A stretch of DNA of 30,191 nucleotides, from the NCBI GenBank assembly GCA_014360745.1, contig JACIWY010000002.1, forward strand, positions 1 through 30,191. Direction: 5' to 3'. This document shows positions 15,851 to 22,501 of this stretch, one piece after another. Position 1 is the first letter of the stretch; each line of letters begins with the position of its first letter. The translations under genes were made by a program, and so were the position numbers. The stretch comes from Chloroflexota bacterium. Its GTDB lineage: Bacteria > Chloroflexota > Anaerolineae > UBA1429. The notes beneath the pieces are model-generated. The model saw nothing but the letters and a program-made list of their open reading frames with translations. It made no database searches and had not been told where the DNA came from.

Positions 15851-17043
15851 AGCAGTGCTTCCAGCAAAGCCCGCTCATTGCCAAAACCGCCGGCCTTGGT
15901 CACCACACGTAGCCCCTCAAAGGGCCCGCCCACCAATTTACCGCCGGGGATGCCCGGCTGTAGCTCGTCCAAAATGCGTAGCGCCCGCACCTCCAGCACC
16001 CGACAAATCTGCACGGCGATGTCTCCGCCGGTGATGAACAAGCCCGCCACGCCGGCTCCTCGGAGGATGTGCGCCGTTGCCTCGGCCAAGATACGGGCTA
16101 CCAAGGAGCTTGCCCCTGCCACCAGCGGCGAAAAAGAGGTGGTCAAGATAACGTCGCGGCCCTGGCGCAGGTGGTTCAGGCAAGCCGATGCTAGGCGGGT
16201 CACCTCTCGTTCGGTGTCGTAAAAATTTTGAGCATCGAGGTCGACCTGGGGCAAGGCCAATATTCGCCGTGCGGCCCGTATTTGGGCCAGGGTGGCGTCG
16301 TTGCGGCTGCCCGATACGACCAATACCGGTTTGGCCAGCGGTGGGGGTGGGCAAGGGCGCGGTGGGCGCGCAATGCCTAACGCTTCTACCCAGGCCTCGG
16401 CCAGGCCGGCCGAGCCACAAGGAAGCCATTCGGGCCCCAAGTTGATCAGGGTCTGGGCTAAGGTGCGCAGATGGCGCTGTTCTAGGGCGTCGACGACGAT
16501 GATGTGCTCCGGGCAGGCCTTTAACGCGGCCATCAGCACTTGGGGGCCGGCTTCTACCGGCTCTAGATCTATCTGGCCGATTTCCTGCCCAGCCTGTTGC
16601 ATCAACAACGTGGGAAGGTGCGATTCGGTCATCGGCCAGCGGGGATCGTGGGCGAAGAAGGTCTGCTCCAAGGGGCGGCCCTCCACAAATTGTCGCCCCC
16701 GCCACGTCGTGCGTCCCCCTTGGGGAAAGGCCGGCGCGACGACGATGGCCCGTGGTGCCAATACCTCGCACAAAGCGCGCAGCTCATAGCCCACGTTGCC
16801 GCGCATCGTCGAATCGACCTTTTTGTAGATGCGGCGACCGCGCACTAGGGCGGCTACATGGCATAGCCGGCGATAGGCCTCTGATGCGCGCGCGGCACGG
16901 CTATCGGTGTCTACGACGGCTACTTCTGTATTAGGCACTTGGCGCCAGTCTAACGAGACAACGGTCTCTAGCCCCTGTTTGCTGCACTGTAGGCCGGTGT
17001 CCATGGCGCCGGTCAGGTCATCGGCGATGATGGCCAAGCGCAC
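15814..17043 (-). CDS. Four-carbon acid sugar kinase family protein (OtnK/DtnK-like)
   Basis: The 409-aa protein belongs to the family (formerly DUF1537) that phosphorylates four-carbon sugar acids such as D-threonate or D-erythronate at O-4. The N-terminal domain begins IIADDLTGAMDTG (5-17), the sugar-binding signature, and continues with VVDTDSRA and KKVDSTMRGN. The C-terminal nucleotide-binding domain has VVSGSRNDAT, LFITGGDIAVQICR and KAGGFGNERAL. GTG at 17043 is chosen because AAGGAGGA lies 7-8 bases upstream and the protein then begins exactly at the first strand; an ATG at 17133 would add 30 atypical residues. It is the last gene of a three-gene transcript with the TDH-like dehydrogenase and the lipoyl protein. 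The substrate is inferred only from the family. Confidence 0.87.
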   Translation of the reverse strand: MRLAIIADDLTGAMDTGLQCSKQGLETVVSLDWRQVPNTEVAVVDTDSRAARASEAYRRLCHVAALVRGRRIYKKVDSTMRGNVGYELRALCEVLAPRAIVVAPAFPQGGRTTWRGRQFVEGRPLEQTFFAHDPRWPMTESHLPTLLMQQAGQEIGQIDLEPVEAGPQVLMAALKACPEHIIVVDALEQRHLRTLAQTLINLGPEWLPCGSAGLAEAWVEALGIARPPRPCPPPPLAKPVLVVSGSRNDATLAQIRAARRILALPQVDLDAQNFYDTEREVTRLASACLNHLRQGRDVILTTSFSPLVAGASSLVARILAEATAHILRGAGVAGLFITGGDIAVQICRVLEVRALRILDELQPGIPGGKLVGGPFEGLRVVTKAGGFGNERALLEALLYLHGQLKSATT

Positions 17044-17078
17044 GGGAGCATCCTCCTTGCCGTGGCAAGAAAACGGGC

Positions 17079-17116
17079 CGCACGAGGGAGGATGTGCCTG
17101 TCTTATCCCTCGTGCG
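17079..17116 (-). terminator. Intra-operon hairpin with T-rich tail, partial terminator or attenuator
   Basis: An 11-bp perfect stem, CGCACGAGGGA (17079-17089) with TCCCTCGTGCG (17106-17116), has a 16-base loop and lies between the dehydrogenase stop (17130) and the kinase start (17043). Read on the minus strand it is followed within five bases by TTTTCTT, as in an intrinsic terminator, so kinase expression may be set below that of the dehydrogenase. Confidence 0.6.
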
Positions 17117-17129
17117 TGTAGAGATAGCA

Positions 17130-18161
17130 TCAAGGCTTAAGGATGACCTTCCCCGCGTTGGCGCTTCGGGTGAGTTGCAGCGCCTCGTCGTATTGCTCCA
17201 ACGGGAAGCGATGAGTGATCACCTGGGTGGGATCAAATTTGTTCGCCTTGAGCAAGGCATCGACGGTGTACCAAGTGTCCCACATGATGCGTCCGGTGCT
17301 GCCATAAACCACCGCCTCGCGGTAGATAATGGCGTTGGTTAGCTCCAGGGTAACCGGCTGAGAAGGCAGGCCCACCAGGCTGATGCGTCCCCCTTTGGCG
17401 AGCAGGTTAAAAGCCTGAGCGATACCGGCGGGGTGTCCGCTCAGCTCGATGACCACGTCCAGGCCTCGCCCCTCGGTGGCCTCACGCACGATCCCCTCCA
17501 CGTCTTCCTTGCTTGGGTTCAGGGCGACCGCTTCGGGGACGATGCTGCGAGCCATGTCCAGCCGATACTCGTTTATATCGGTGACAAAGAGCTGTCGGGC
17601 GCCGCAGGCCAGGGCCATTTGCGCGCCAAAGAGGCCGATGGGCCCACAACCGATGATGGCTACGCTCAGCCCGCCGATGCGATCTTTGAACAGGCCATTA
17701 GCCGCCACCCCGATCGGCTCTAGGATGGCGCCCAAATCGGGATCGGTCTCGGGGGGCAACTTCCATGCGCAGGCTTGGGGCAGGACGGCATACTCGGCAA
17801 AGGCGCCGTCGGTATGTACGCCTATGATGGTCATATTTTCACAAGTATGCTGTCGGCCGGTGCGACACTGCATACATTGCAAATCGGGGATATGGGTCTC
17901 GGCGGCCACCATATCGCCCACGGCAAAGCCGCGCACTTCGGAGCCCACCTCGACCACCTCGCCGGCGAACTCATGCCCAAAGATCATCGGCGGCTTGACG
18001 CGCGCCTGGGCCCAAGGGGTCCAGTCGTAGATATGATTGTCGGTGCCGCAAATGGCCGCCGATTGAACCCGCACCAGCATATCGGTCGGCCCGATCTTGG
18101 GAATGTCGACTTGGCGCAGTTCGGCGCCGGGCGCGGGCCGGGCTTTGTACAAGGCTTTCAT
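17130..18161 (-). CDS. Zn-dependent dehydrogenase, threonine 3-dehydrogenase-like
   Basis: The 343-aa medium-chain dehydrogenase most resembles L-threonine 3-dehydrogenase: Cys38 in ICGTDNHIYDW, then His63-Glu64 (GHEFAGEVVEVG) as the catalytic zinc ligands. The Rossmann motif is GCGPIG at about 171-176, followed by the Asp of TDINEYR that favours NAD+. In the structural zinc loop the usual four Cys are Asp93, Cys96, Cys99 and Cys107, so the first ligand is replaced. ATG at 18161 has GGAGGA 7 bases upstream. It lies between the lipoyl-domain gene (25 bases upstream) and the acid-sugar kinase, next to a divergent sugar transporter. Oxidation of a sugar acid or polyol is therefore as likely as threonine oxidation. 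Confidence 0.87.
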   Translation of the reverse strand: MKALYKARPAPGAELRQVDIPKIGPTDMLVRVQSAAICGTDNHIYDWTPWAQARVKPPMIFGHEFAGEVVEVGSEVRGFAVGDMVAAETHIPDLQCMQCRTGRQHTCENMTIIGVHTDGAFAEYAVLPQACAWKLPPETDPDLGAILEPIGVAANGLFKDRIGGLSVAIIGCGPIGLFGAQMALACGARQLFVTDINEYRLDMARSIVPEAVALNPSKEDVEGIVREATEGRGLDVVIELSGHPAGIAQAFNLLAKGGRISLVGLPSQPVTLELTNAIIYREAVVYGSTGRIMWDTWYTVDALLKANKFDPTQVITHRFPLEQYDEALQLTRSANAGKVILKP

Positions 18162-18186
18162 GATATGTTCCTCCAATCTCTCGCCA

Positions 18187-18423
18187 TCAAGCCAGGATCG
18201 CAATCAGGCTATCCACCGGCACTTTGCTTCCCTCTTTGGCCACGATCTTGCTCACCACGCCATCGGCCGGGGACTCGACCTCCAACACCGCCTTTTCGGT
18301 TTCCACCTGGAGCAACGGTTCGCCACGGCGTACCGCTTCGCCCTCTTTTTTGAGCCAGGCGACGATGGTCGCCTGTTTCATGGTCATATCCAGCTTGGGC
18401 AAACGTATCTCCTGCGCCACCAA
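18187..18423 (-). CDS. Stand-alone biotin/lipoyl-attachment domain protein
   Basis: The 78-aa protein is a single lipoyl domain: IRLPKLDMTMKQATIVAWLKKEGEAV is the N-terminal half, and the hairpin ETEKAVLEVESP carries the modifiable Lys44. ETEKA (not the AMKM of biotin domains) points to lipoylation. In 2-oxoacid dehydrogenase complexes this domain is fused to the E2 acyltransferase; here it ends right after the domain, and no E1, E2 catalytic core or E3 gene is present in the window. It could serve as a mobile swinging arm for a complex encoded elsewhere. GGGAGG precedes the TTG start at 18423; the GTG at 18420 is also possible. It is the first gene of the operon, 25 bases before the dehydrogenase. 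Confidence 0.85.
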   Translation of the reverse strand: MVAQEIRLPKLDMTMKQATIVAWLKKEGEAVRRGEPLLQVETEKAVLEVESPADGVVSKIVAKEGSKVPVDSLIAILA

Positions 18424-18455
18424 TTCTTCCTCCCACGATGGTTCTATCCCGTTCT

Positions 18456-18484
18456 GTTATACGAAAAGTGCTCCCTGTTGACAA
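18456..18484 (-). promoter_or_regulatory. Promoter of the lipoyl/dehydrogenase/kinase operon
   Basis: On the minus strand TTGTCA (18479-18484) and TATAAC (18456-18461) are separated by 17 bases. One GAGCACTT octamer lies in the spacer and another overlaps the -35 box, so it is probably regulated. Confidence 0.65.
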
Positions 18485-18609
18485 GTGCTCACAGCATGTT
18501 TTCATTTTAGATAGAACCGGGGCCCCCCTCGAAAATAACAAGCCATGAGGTGACAGACGCTTGGCGCCGCCGTCTGCGGGCCGTGCCCGTCACCTAGCCC
18601 GGAGCACTT
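18466..18609. repeat. Three copies of octamer GAGCACTT between divergent operons
   Basis: The octamer occurs on the minus strand at 18466-18473 and 18483-18490 (17 bases apart, over the minus promoter) and on the plus strand at 18602-18609, 20 bases upstream of the plus promoter -35 box. The placement fits binding sites of one regulator for both operons. Confidence 0.5.
18548..18595. repeat. Compound inverted repeat with three-way-junction geometry
   Basis: Outer arms AGGTGA (18548-18553) and TCACCT (18590-18595) enclose two hairpins with no unpaired bases at the junction: CAGACG/CGTCTG (18554-18559, 18571-18576, 11-base loop) and CGGG/CCCG (18577-18580, 18586-18589, 5-base loop). All 16 pairs are Watson-Crick. 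It lies upstream of both divergent promoters, so it is in neither predicted transcript. Confidence 0.55.
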
Positions 18610-18628
18610 GCACTAGCAGGTGCGGCAT

Positions 18629-18657
18629 TTGAACGGTCCTTCTGTTTTGCTTACAAT
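18629..18657 (+). promoter_or_regulatory. Promoter of the sugar ABC transporter operon
   Basis: TTGAAC (18629-18634) and TACAAT (18652-18657) are separated by exactly 17 bases. The leader would be about 95 bases, with GGGGAGA before the ATG at 18760. Confidence 0.65.
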
Positions 18658-18759
18658 AGGGGGCGGTTTCGTCAGATTTTGCCCGAGCGAGCTTCACCTT
18701 CCGTCTCGCCCTTTTTTGTGCTCGCGGTGATGGCTCGACACGCAAGAAAGGGGAGATAA

Positions 18760-20205
18760 ATGTCCTCACGAACGAGAATGACCCTTGTGTGCACTATCGC
18801 GTTGCTCCTGGTGGCCCTCTTGATCGGTTGCGCTCAGCGGCCTTTGCCCACGCCCGTCGCCGAAAAGGAGATCATCAAGGAGACGGTCGTGGTCAAAGAG
18901 ACGGTGGTGGTCAAAGAGGCGGTGGAGGTGCCACAAGAGGTGACCCGCGTAGTCGAAAAAGTAGTGACGAGCACGTCCCTCCCTGCGCCGACTCGCGATC
19001 CGACCGCCAAGACGATTTTGCGTGTGGGCACCGGGGATAGCGGGGAGGGCCTGAGCCCACACCAACAGATTATCGCCCAATTTGAAGACCAGAACCCAGA
19101 TATCCTGGTGCAGTTGGAAGCTGTGGCCGGCCGCGATTACTATGCTCGTTTGCTGACCCAGATCGCGGCGAACGACGCCCCCGATTTGATGCAGGTCGGC
19201 GACGACGCGGTGCCCATGTTTGTCGAAAAAGGCGCCTTCGTCCCGCTGGACGAGTTCATCGACGGTGATTATCCCCTGGATTTGGGTATTTATTTACCTG
19301 GTGTGTTAGAGCCAGGGCAGTGGGATGGCAAGCAGTATTTGTTGCCCAAAGATTTCTCGCCGCTGGCCGTCTACTATAACAAAAAGATCTTTGACCAATA
19401 TGGTGTGTCCTATCCTCAGGACGGCTGGACGTGGGACGATTTGTTAAGCACCGCCCAAGCGTTGACCCAAGACACCGACGGCGACGGCAAAACCGACCTT
19501 TGGGGCATCCAACTTCCGGCGGCATGGACGACGGGTTTTGAATATTGGGTAGCGGCTGCCGGCGGGCAGTTGATCAGCGACGACGGCGCCCAATTCGTGG
19601 GCTATATGGATTCCCCCGAAACACAACGTGCCGTCCAGTTCTACGCCGACCTCTATAATAAATACAAGGTTGCTCCGCCGCCTGCTGATCTCAACCTTTT
19701 TGGCGGTGGCAATAGCGAGTTCGACAACGGCAAGGCGGCTATGCGCATCTTTGGCCGTTGGCCGCAAAGCGGCTACCTGAGCAACCCCGAAATTGATCTG
19801 GGGGTGGTCGGGCCGCCGCAGGATGCCCGGCGGGCCAATGTCCTTTTCTGGGGTGGCTTTGGCATCTTTGGCGGAAGCAAAAATAAAGAGGCCGCCTGGC
19901 GATTCCTGCGTTACTACACCGGCCCTCAAGGCGCCGAAGTGTGGAAAAGCTGGGCGCTGCCCACGGTCAAAGAGGTGGCCGAATCCGCCGGGCTCACCAA
20001 AGACCCCATCGAGGGCGTGTGGTTACGAGAGTTGAACTATCTGGTGCCGCGCGCTTATGTGTATACACCTTATTGGGGCCAGACCGCTGATCCGGCTTTG
20101 CGCACCGTCCTTGAAACAGTGATCATCGACCCCGACGCGAACGTTCCCAAGTTGCTGGCCGAAGCCGCCGCACAGGCGCAGAGCGCCCTGGATAGCTTGC
20201 GCTAA
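18760..20205 (+). CDS. ABC transporter sugar-binding lipoprotein
   Basis: The 481-aa protein is a CUT1-type extracellular solute-binding protein (family 1) that would capture an oligosaccharide or sugar outside the membrane for the adjacent permease. It has a lipoprotein signal peptide with lipobox LIGC and Cys24 as the acylated residue. A Glu/Lys/Val-rich stalk (about 35-68, repeats of KETVVV) follows, as often seen in Chloroflexota, then the binding domain from about 82. Family landmarks are LLPKDFSPLAVYYNKKIFDQYG, GWTWDDLLSTAQALT, DTDGDGKTDLWG and FDNGKAAMRIFGRW. The ATG has GGGGAGA upstream. It is divergent from the lipoyl/dehydrogenase/kinase operon and probably co-regulated with it, which suggests a sugar-acid or polyol ligand, but the ligand cannot be read. 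Confidence 0.92.
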   Translation: MSSRTRMTLVCTIALLLVALLIGCAQRPLPTPVAEKEIIKETVVVKETVVVKEAVEVPQEVTRVVEKVVTSTSLPAPTRDPTAKTILRVGTGDSGEGLSPHQQIIAQFEDQNPDILVQLEAVAGRDYYARLLTQIAANDAPDLMQVGDDAVPMFVEKGAFVPLDEFIDGDYPLDLGIYLPGVLEPGQWDGKQYLLPKDFSPLAVYYNKKIFDQYGVSYPQDGWTWDDLLSTAQALTQDTDGDGKTDLWGIQLPAAWTTGFEYWVAAAGGQLISDDGAQFVGYMDSPETQRAVQFYADLYNKYKVAPPPADLNLFGGGNSEFDNGKAAMRIFGRWPQSGYLSNPEIDLGVVGPPQDARRANVLFWGGFGIFGGSKNKEAAWRFLRYYTGPQGAEVWKSWALPTVKEVAESAGLTKDPIEGVWLRELNYLVPRAYVYTPYWGQTADPALRTVLETVIIDPDANVPKLLAEAAAQAQSALDSLR

Positions 20206-20218
20206 CGAGCAACTGTTT

Positions 20219-20258
20219 GTCATTGGCGGGGAAGACGAATGCTTTCCCCGCCAATGAC
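20219..20258 (+). promoter_or_regulatory. Long stem-loop between binding-protein and permease genes
   Basis: A perfect 15-bp stem (arms 20219-20233 and 20244-20258, 10-base loop) starts 14 bases after the binding-protein stop. There is no T run after it, so it is more likely an mRNA-stabilising hairpin, as in the malE-malF gap, than a terminator. It would keep binding-protein mRNA more abundant than permease mRNA. Confidence 0.6.
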
Positions 20259-20289
20259 GCTGAGGATCTCTCGTTGAAGGAGTTTTCCT

Positions 20290-21297
20290 TTGGTTTCCCG
20301 TTCGCGGGCGCGTGCTTCTGCATCTAGACGCCAGATACTGGCCTTTTATCTATGCATCTCACCGTGGTTGTTCGGTTTTCTGGCCTTTATTCTGGGGCCG
20401 ATGTTGGCCTCGTTGGGCATCAGCCTGACGCGCTGGGATTTGCTCACGCCGCCCGTCTATGTGGGCCTGCGCAACTATGAACGGCTTTTGGGCCGAGATC
20501 CACTTATTCTACAAGCCCTCAAAGTGACCGCGAGCTACACCCTCGCTTATGTGCCTACCGAAATTGTAGGGGGGCTCGCCATCGGTCTACTGTTGAACCA
20601 ACGAGTGGGCGGTATCAGGGCCCTGCGCGCCATCTACTATTTGCCCTCGGTGCTTTCCGGCGTGGCTTTTGTCGTCGTGTGGATGTGGCTGCTCCATCCC
20701 GATGCCGGTTTGATCAACCAAGCGCTCCGACTGTTCGGCGTCGAAGGGCCGCGCTGGTTGATAGACCCCAAGTGGGCGTTGGTAGCCCTGTGGATGATGA
20801 GCCTATGGGGTTTGGGGCGCACCGCCATTATTTACCTAGCCGGGCTCAAGGGCATCCCCCACGAACTGTACGAGGCCGGCGTCATCGACGGCGCTGGTCT
20901 GTGGCAGGTGTTCTGGCATGTGACCCTGCCCCTATTGACGCCGACCATTTTCTTTAACTTGGTGCTCGGCATCATCGCCACCTTTCAGACTTTTACCAGC
21001 GCCTATGTAGCCACGAACGGCGGCCCTTTAAATGCTACCCTTTTTTATGTACTCTATTTATATCGTCAGGCTTTTGATTTTTTTCAGATGGGCTATGCCT
21101 CGGCGATGGCCTGGGCGCTTTTACTACTTGTGCTGGCCTTAACATTGGTGGTAGTGCGTTCGTCAGAAAGGTGGGTTTACTATGAAAGCGTAGGAGGTGG
21201 CCCAGAAGCTGGACGCTTTGAAAGCCCAGGCCAAGGGGGGCCGCTTGCCCGATGCTGGCAAGATGACCGTGGGGGGCTTTATGGCCCACTGGCTTGA
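20290..21297 (+). CDS. Sugar ABC transporter permease, C-terminus replaced at an element junction
   Basis: The first about 300 residues are a CUT1-type inner-membrane permease with six membrane segments and the EAA loop that docks on the ATPase (YEAGVIDGAGLWQVFWHVTLPLL, about 196-218). Homologous permeases end at a segment like RWVYYE; here that point is at about 21185, after which the frame continues 37 residues into integrase DNA and stops at 21297. The tail is Gly/Arg-rich and foreign. The TTG start at 20290 is supported by AAGGAG 7 bases upstream. The second permease that such transporters need is absent, so the operon is broken right after this gene. The protein itself may still fold, since only the end is altered. 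Confidence 0.85.
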   Translation: MVSRSRARASASRRQILAFYLCISPWLFGFLAFILGPMLASLGISLTRWDLLTPPVYVGLRNYERLLGRDPLILQALKVTASYTLAYVPTEIVGGLAIGLLLNQRVGGIRALRAIYYLPSVLSGVAFVVVWMWLLHPDAGLINQALRLFGVEGPRWLIDPKWALVALWMMSLWGLGRTAIIYLAGLKGIPHELYEAGVIDGAGLWQVFWHVTLPLLTPTIFFNLVLGIIATFQTFTSAYVATNGGPLNATLFYVLYLYRQAFDFFQMGYASAMAWALLLLVLALTLVVVRSSERWVYYESVGGGPEAGRFESPGQGGPLARCWQDDRGGLYGPLA

Positions 21298-22171
21298 GCA
21301 GACCCAAGCCAGGGTGCGCCCAAAGACCTTCTATGACTATGAGATTATCGCCCGCCTGCACATTGTACCCCACGTCGGCCACTTGCGCCTAAGCCGCCTA
21401 ACCCCTCTCCGCATCGCCCGCCTTTATGCCGACTTGAGCAAAACGCAAAGCCCACGGAGGGTTGCCCAGGTGCACTGTCTGCTACACAAGGCTCTAGGCG
21501 ACGCCCGCAAGTGGGGGCTCATCAGCGAAAACCCCACGGACATGGTAGACGCCCCCAAGAGGCCACAAGTTGAGCGCAAGCTGTGGACGCCAGACCAGGT
21601 GGCGGCCTTCTTGCGGGCTATCCTGGACGGCAAGGGCGGGCGTTATGGTGCTCTCTTTGGCTTCCTGTTGGCCTCTGGCTGTCGGTTGGGGGAGGCCCTG
21701 GGGCTGCGCTGGTCGGATGTGGACTGGGAGGCGGGGACGGTGCGCATCGAGCGCCAGGTGACGGAGCTACGCTCCAAGCCCATCGAGTGCCCGCCCAAGA
21801 CCAGGGCTGGGATACGCACCATCACCTTGCCCACGTGGGGGGTAACGCTCTTGCGTCATCAGTGGCTGCGTGCGCTAGCCGAGGGGCACGGCGACCGTGT
21901 CTTTTGCACGGAGGCGGGCACCGTGCCGCTACAGAGTAATGTCCGCCGTGCCTTGCGGGGCTTTTGCGCCAAAGTGGGCTTGCCGGCCATACGGGTACAT
22001 GACCTACGGCACACAAGCCTCTCCCTGTTGGCCATGTCGGGCGTACCTTTGAAGGCGGCGCAACAGCGGGCGGGGCACAGCTCGGCCCAGATAACCCTTG
22101 AGACTTATCAGCACGTCCTAGGCGATGGTGACCAGGCGGCGGCCAAGGCTCTCGATAGAGTGTTGGGATAA
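21197..22171 (+). CDS. int: Tyrosine recombinase/integrase, N-terminus truncated
   Basis: The 324-aa protein has a core-binding domain (about 24-118, TVGGFMAHWLEQ onward) and a complete catalytic domain: Arg163 (CRLGEALGLRW), Lys201 (PPKTRAG), His268-x-x-Arg271 (HDLRH), His294 (AGHSS) and the nucleophile Tyr304 (ETYQHV). Related phage integrases have about 50-60 further residues at the N-terminus that bind arm-type sites; here that region is missing. The frame is cut by TAG at 21191 just upstream of EVAQKLDALKA. The start is doubtful: GTG at 21197 overlaps its own AGGAGG, and no better start is in reach. The catalytic part looks intact, but site-specific integration would be expected to suffer without the arm-binding domain. 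Confidence 0.9.
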   Translation: MAQKLDALKAQAKGGRLPDAGKMTVGGFMAHWLEQTQARVRPKTFYDYEIIARLHIVPHVGHLRLSRLTPLRIARLYADLSKTQSPRRVAQVHCLLHKALGDARKWGLISENPTDMVDAPKRPQVERKLWTPDQVAAFLRAILDGKGGRYGALFGFLLASGCRLGEALGLRWSDVDWEAGTVRIERQVTELRSKPIECPPKTRAGIRTITLPTWGVTLLRHQWLRALAEGHGDRVFCTEAGTVPLQSNVRRALRGFCAKVGLPAIRVHDLRHTSLSLLAMSGVPLKAAQQRAGHSSAQITLETYQHVLGDGDQAAAKALDRVLG

Positions 22172-22216
22172 ACCGCCCAGAGGAGGGCGGCCAAGATACA
22201 CGCAAAGGGGGTTGCC

Positions 22217-22480
22217 ATGAAGACGTTACGTCAAGCGGTTATCGAGGCCTTGGAGCATTGCGAGAAGTGGACGGGCGGCGCTGTGGTGGTGGCCGATGGA
22301 GAGGGCCGCTATGAGGCTGTCCCAGGGGCGTATCTGTCGGACATCAGCTACACGGGGCCACGAGAGGTGGTCTGGCGGGTGGCCTATCTGTCCGACGTGG
22401 CAGGAAACGAGTTACCCACCACGGACGCCGGCACCGAGTACCTGGCTGATATGGTCATCTATGACCTAGAGAGGAGCTAG
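22217..22480 (+). CDS. Hypothetical protein, 87 aa
   Basis: I do not recognise this small acidic protein. It begins with an amphipathic helix (LRQAVIEALEHCEKW) and then looks beta-rich, with a run of Val, Tyr and Asp residues (VVVADGEGRYEAVPGAYLSD), and has no membrane segment. The start is well supported by AAAGGGGGT a few bases before the ATG. It lies 45 bases after the integrase on the same strand and ends 21 bases from the convergent 391-aa gene. By position it could be an excision or integration accessory protein, but it shows no HTH and is no obvious Xis. Confidence 0.7.
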   Translation: MKTLRQAVIEALEHCEKWTGGAVVVADGEGRYEAVPGAYLSDISYTGPREVVWRVAYLSDVAGNELPTTDAGTEYLADMVIYDLERS

Positions 22481-22501
22481 GCCCCTGGCGGCCTGTCCTC
22501 A

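Noticed and set aside
15938..16771. A 277-codon frame in the acid-sugar kinase gene
   Set aside because: Same strand, other frame; Arg/Pro-rich translation without recognisable motifs, while the kinase motifs lie in the annotated frame.
21202..21211. CCCAGAAGCT near the left junction resembles CCCAGTAGCT at the start of the tRNA, as if an attachment core
   Set aside because: Nine of ten bases match, but the left copy is ordinary integrase coding sequence (Ala-Gln-Lys-Leu) and no further similarity flanks it.
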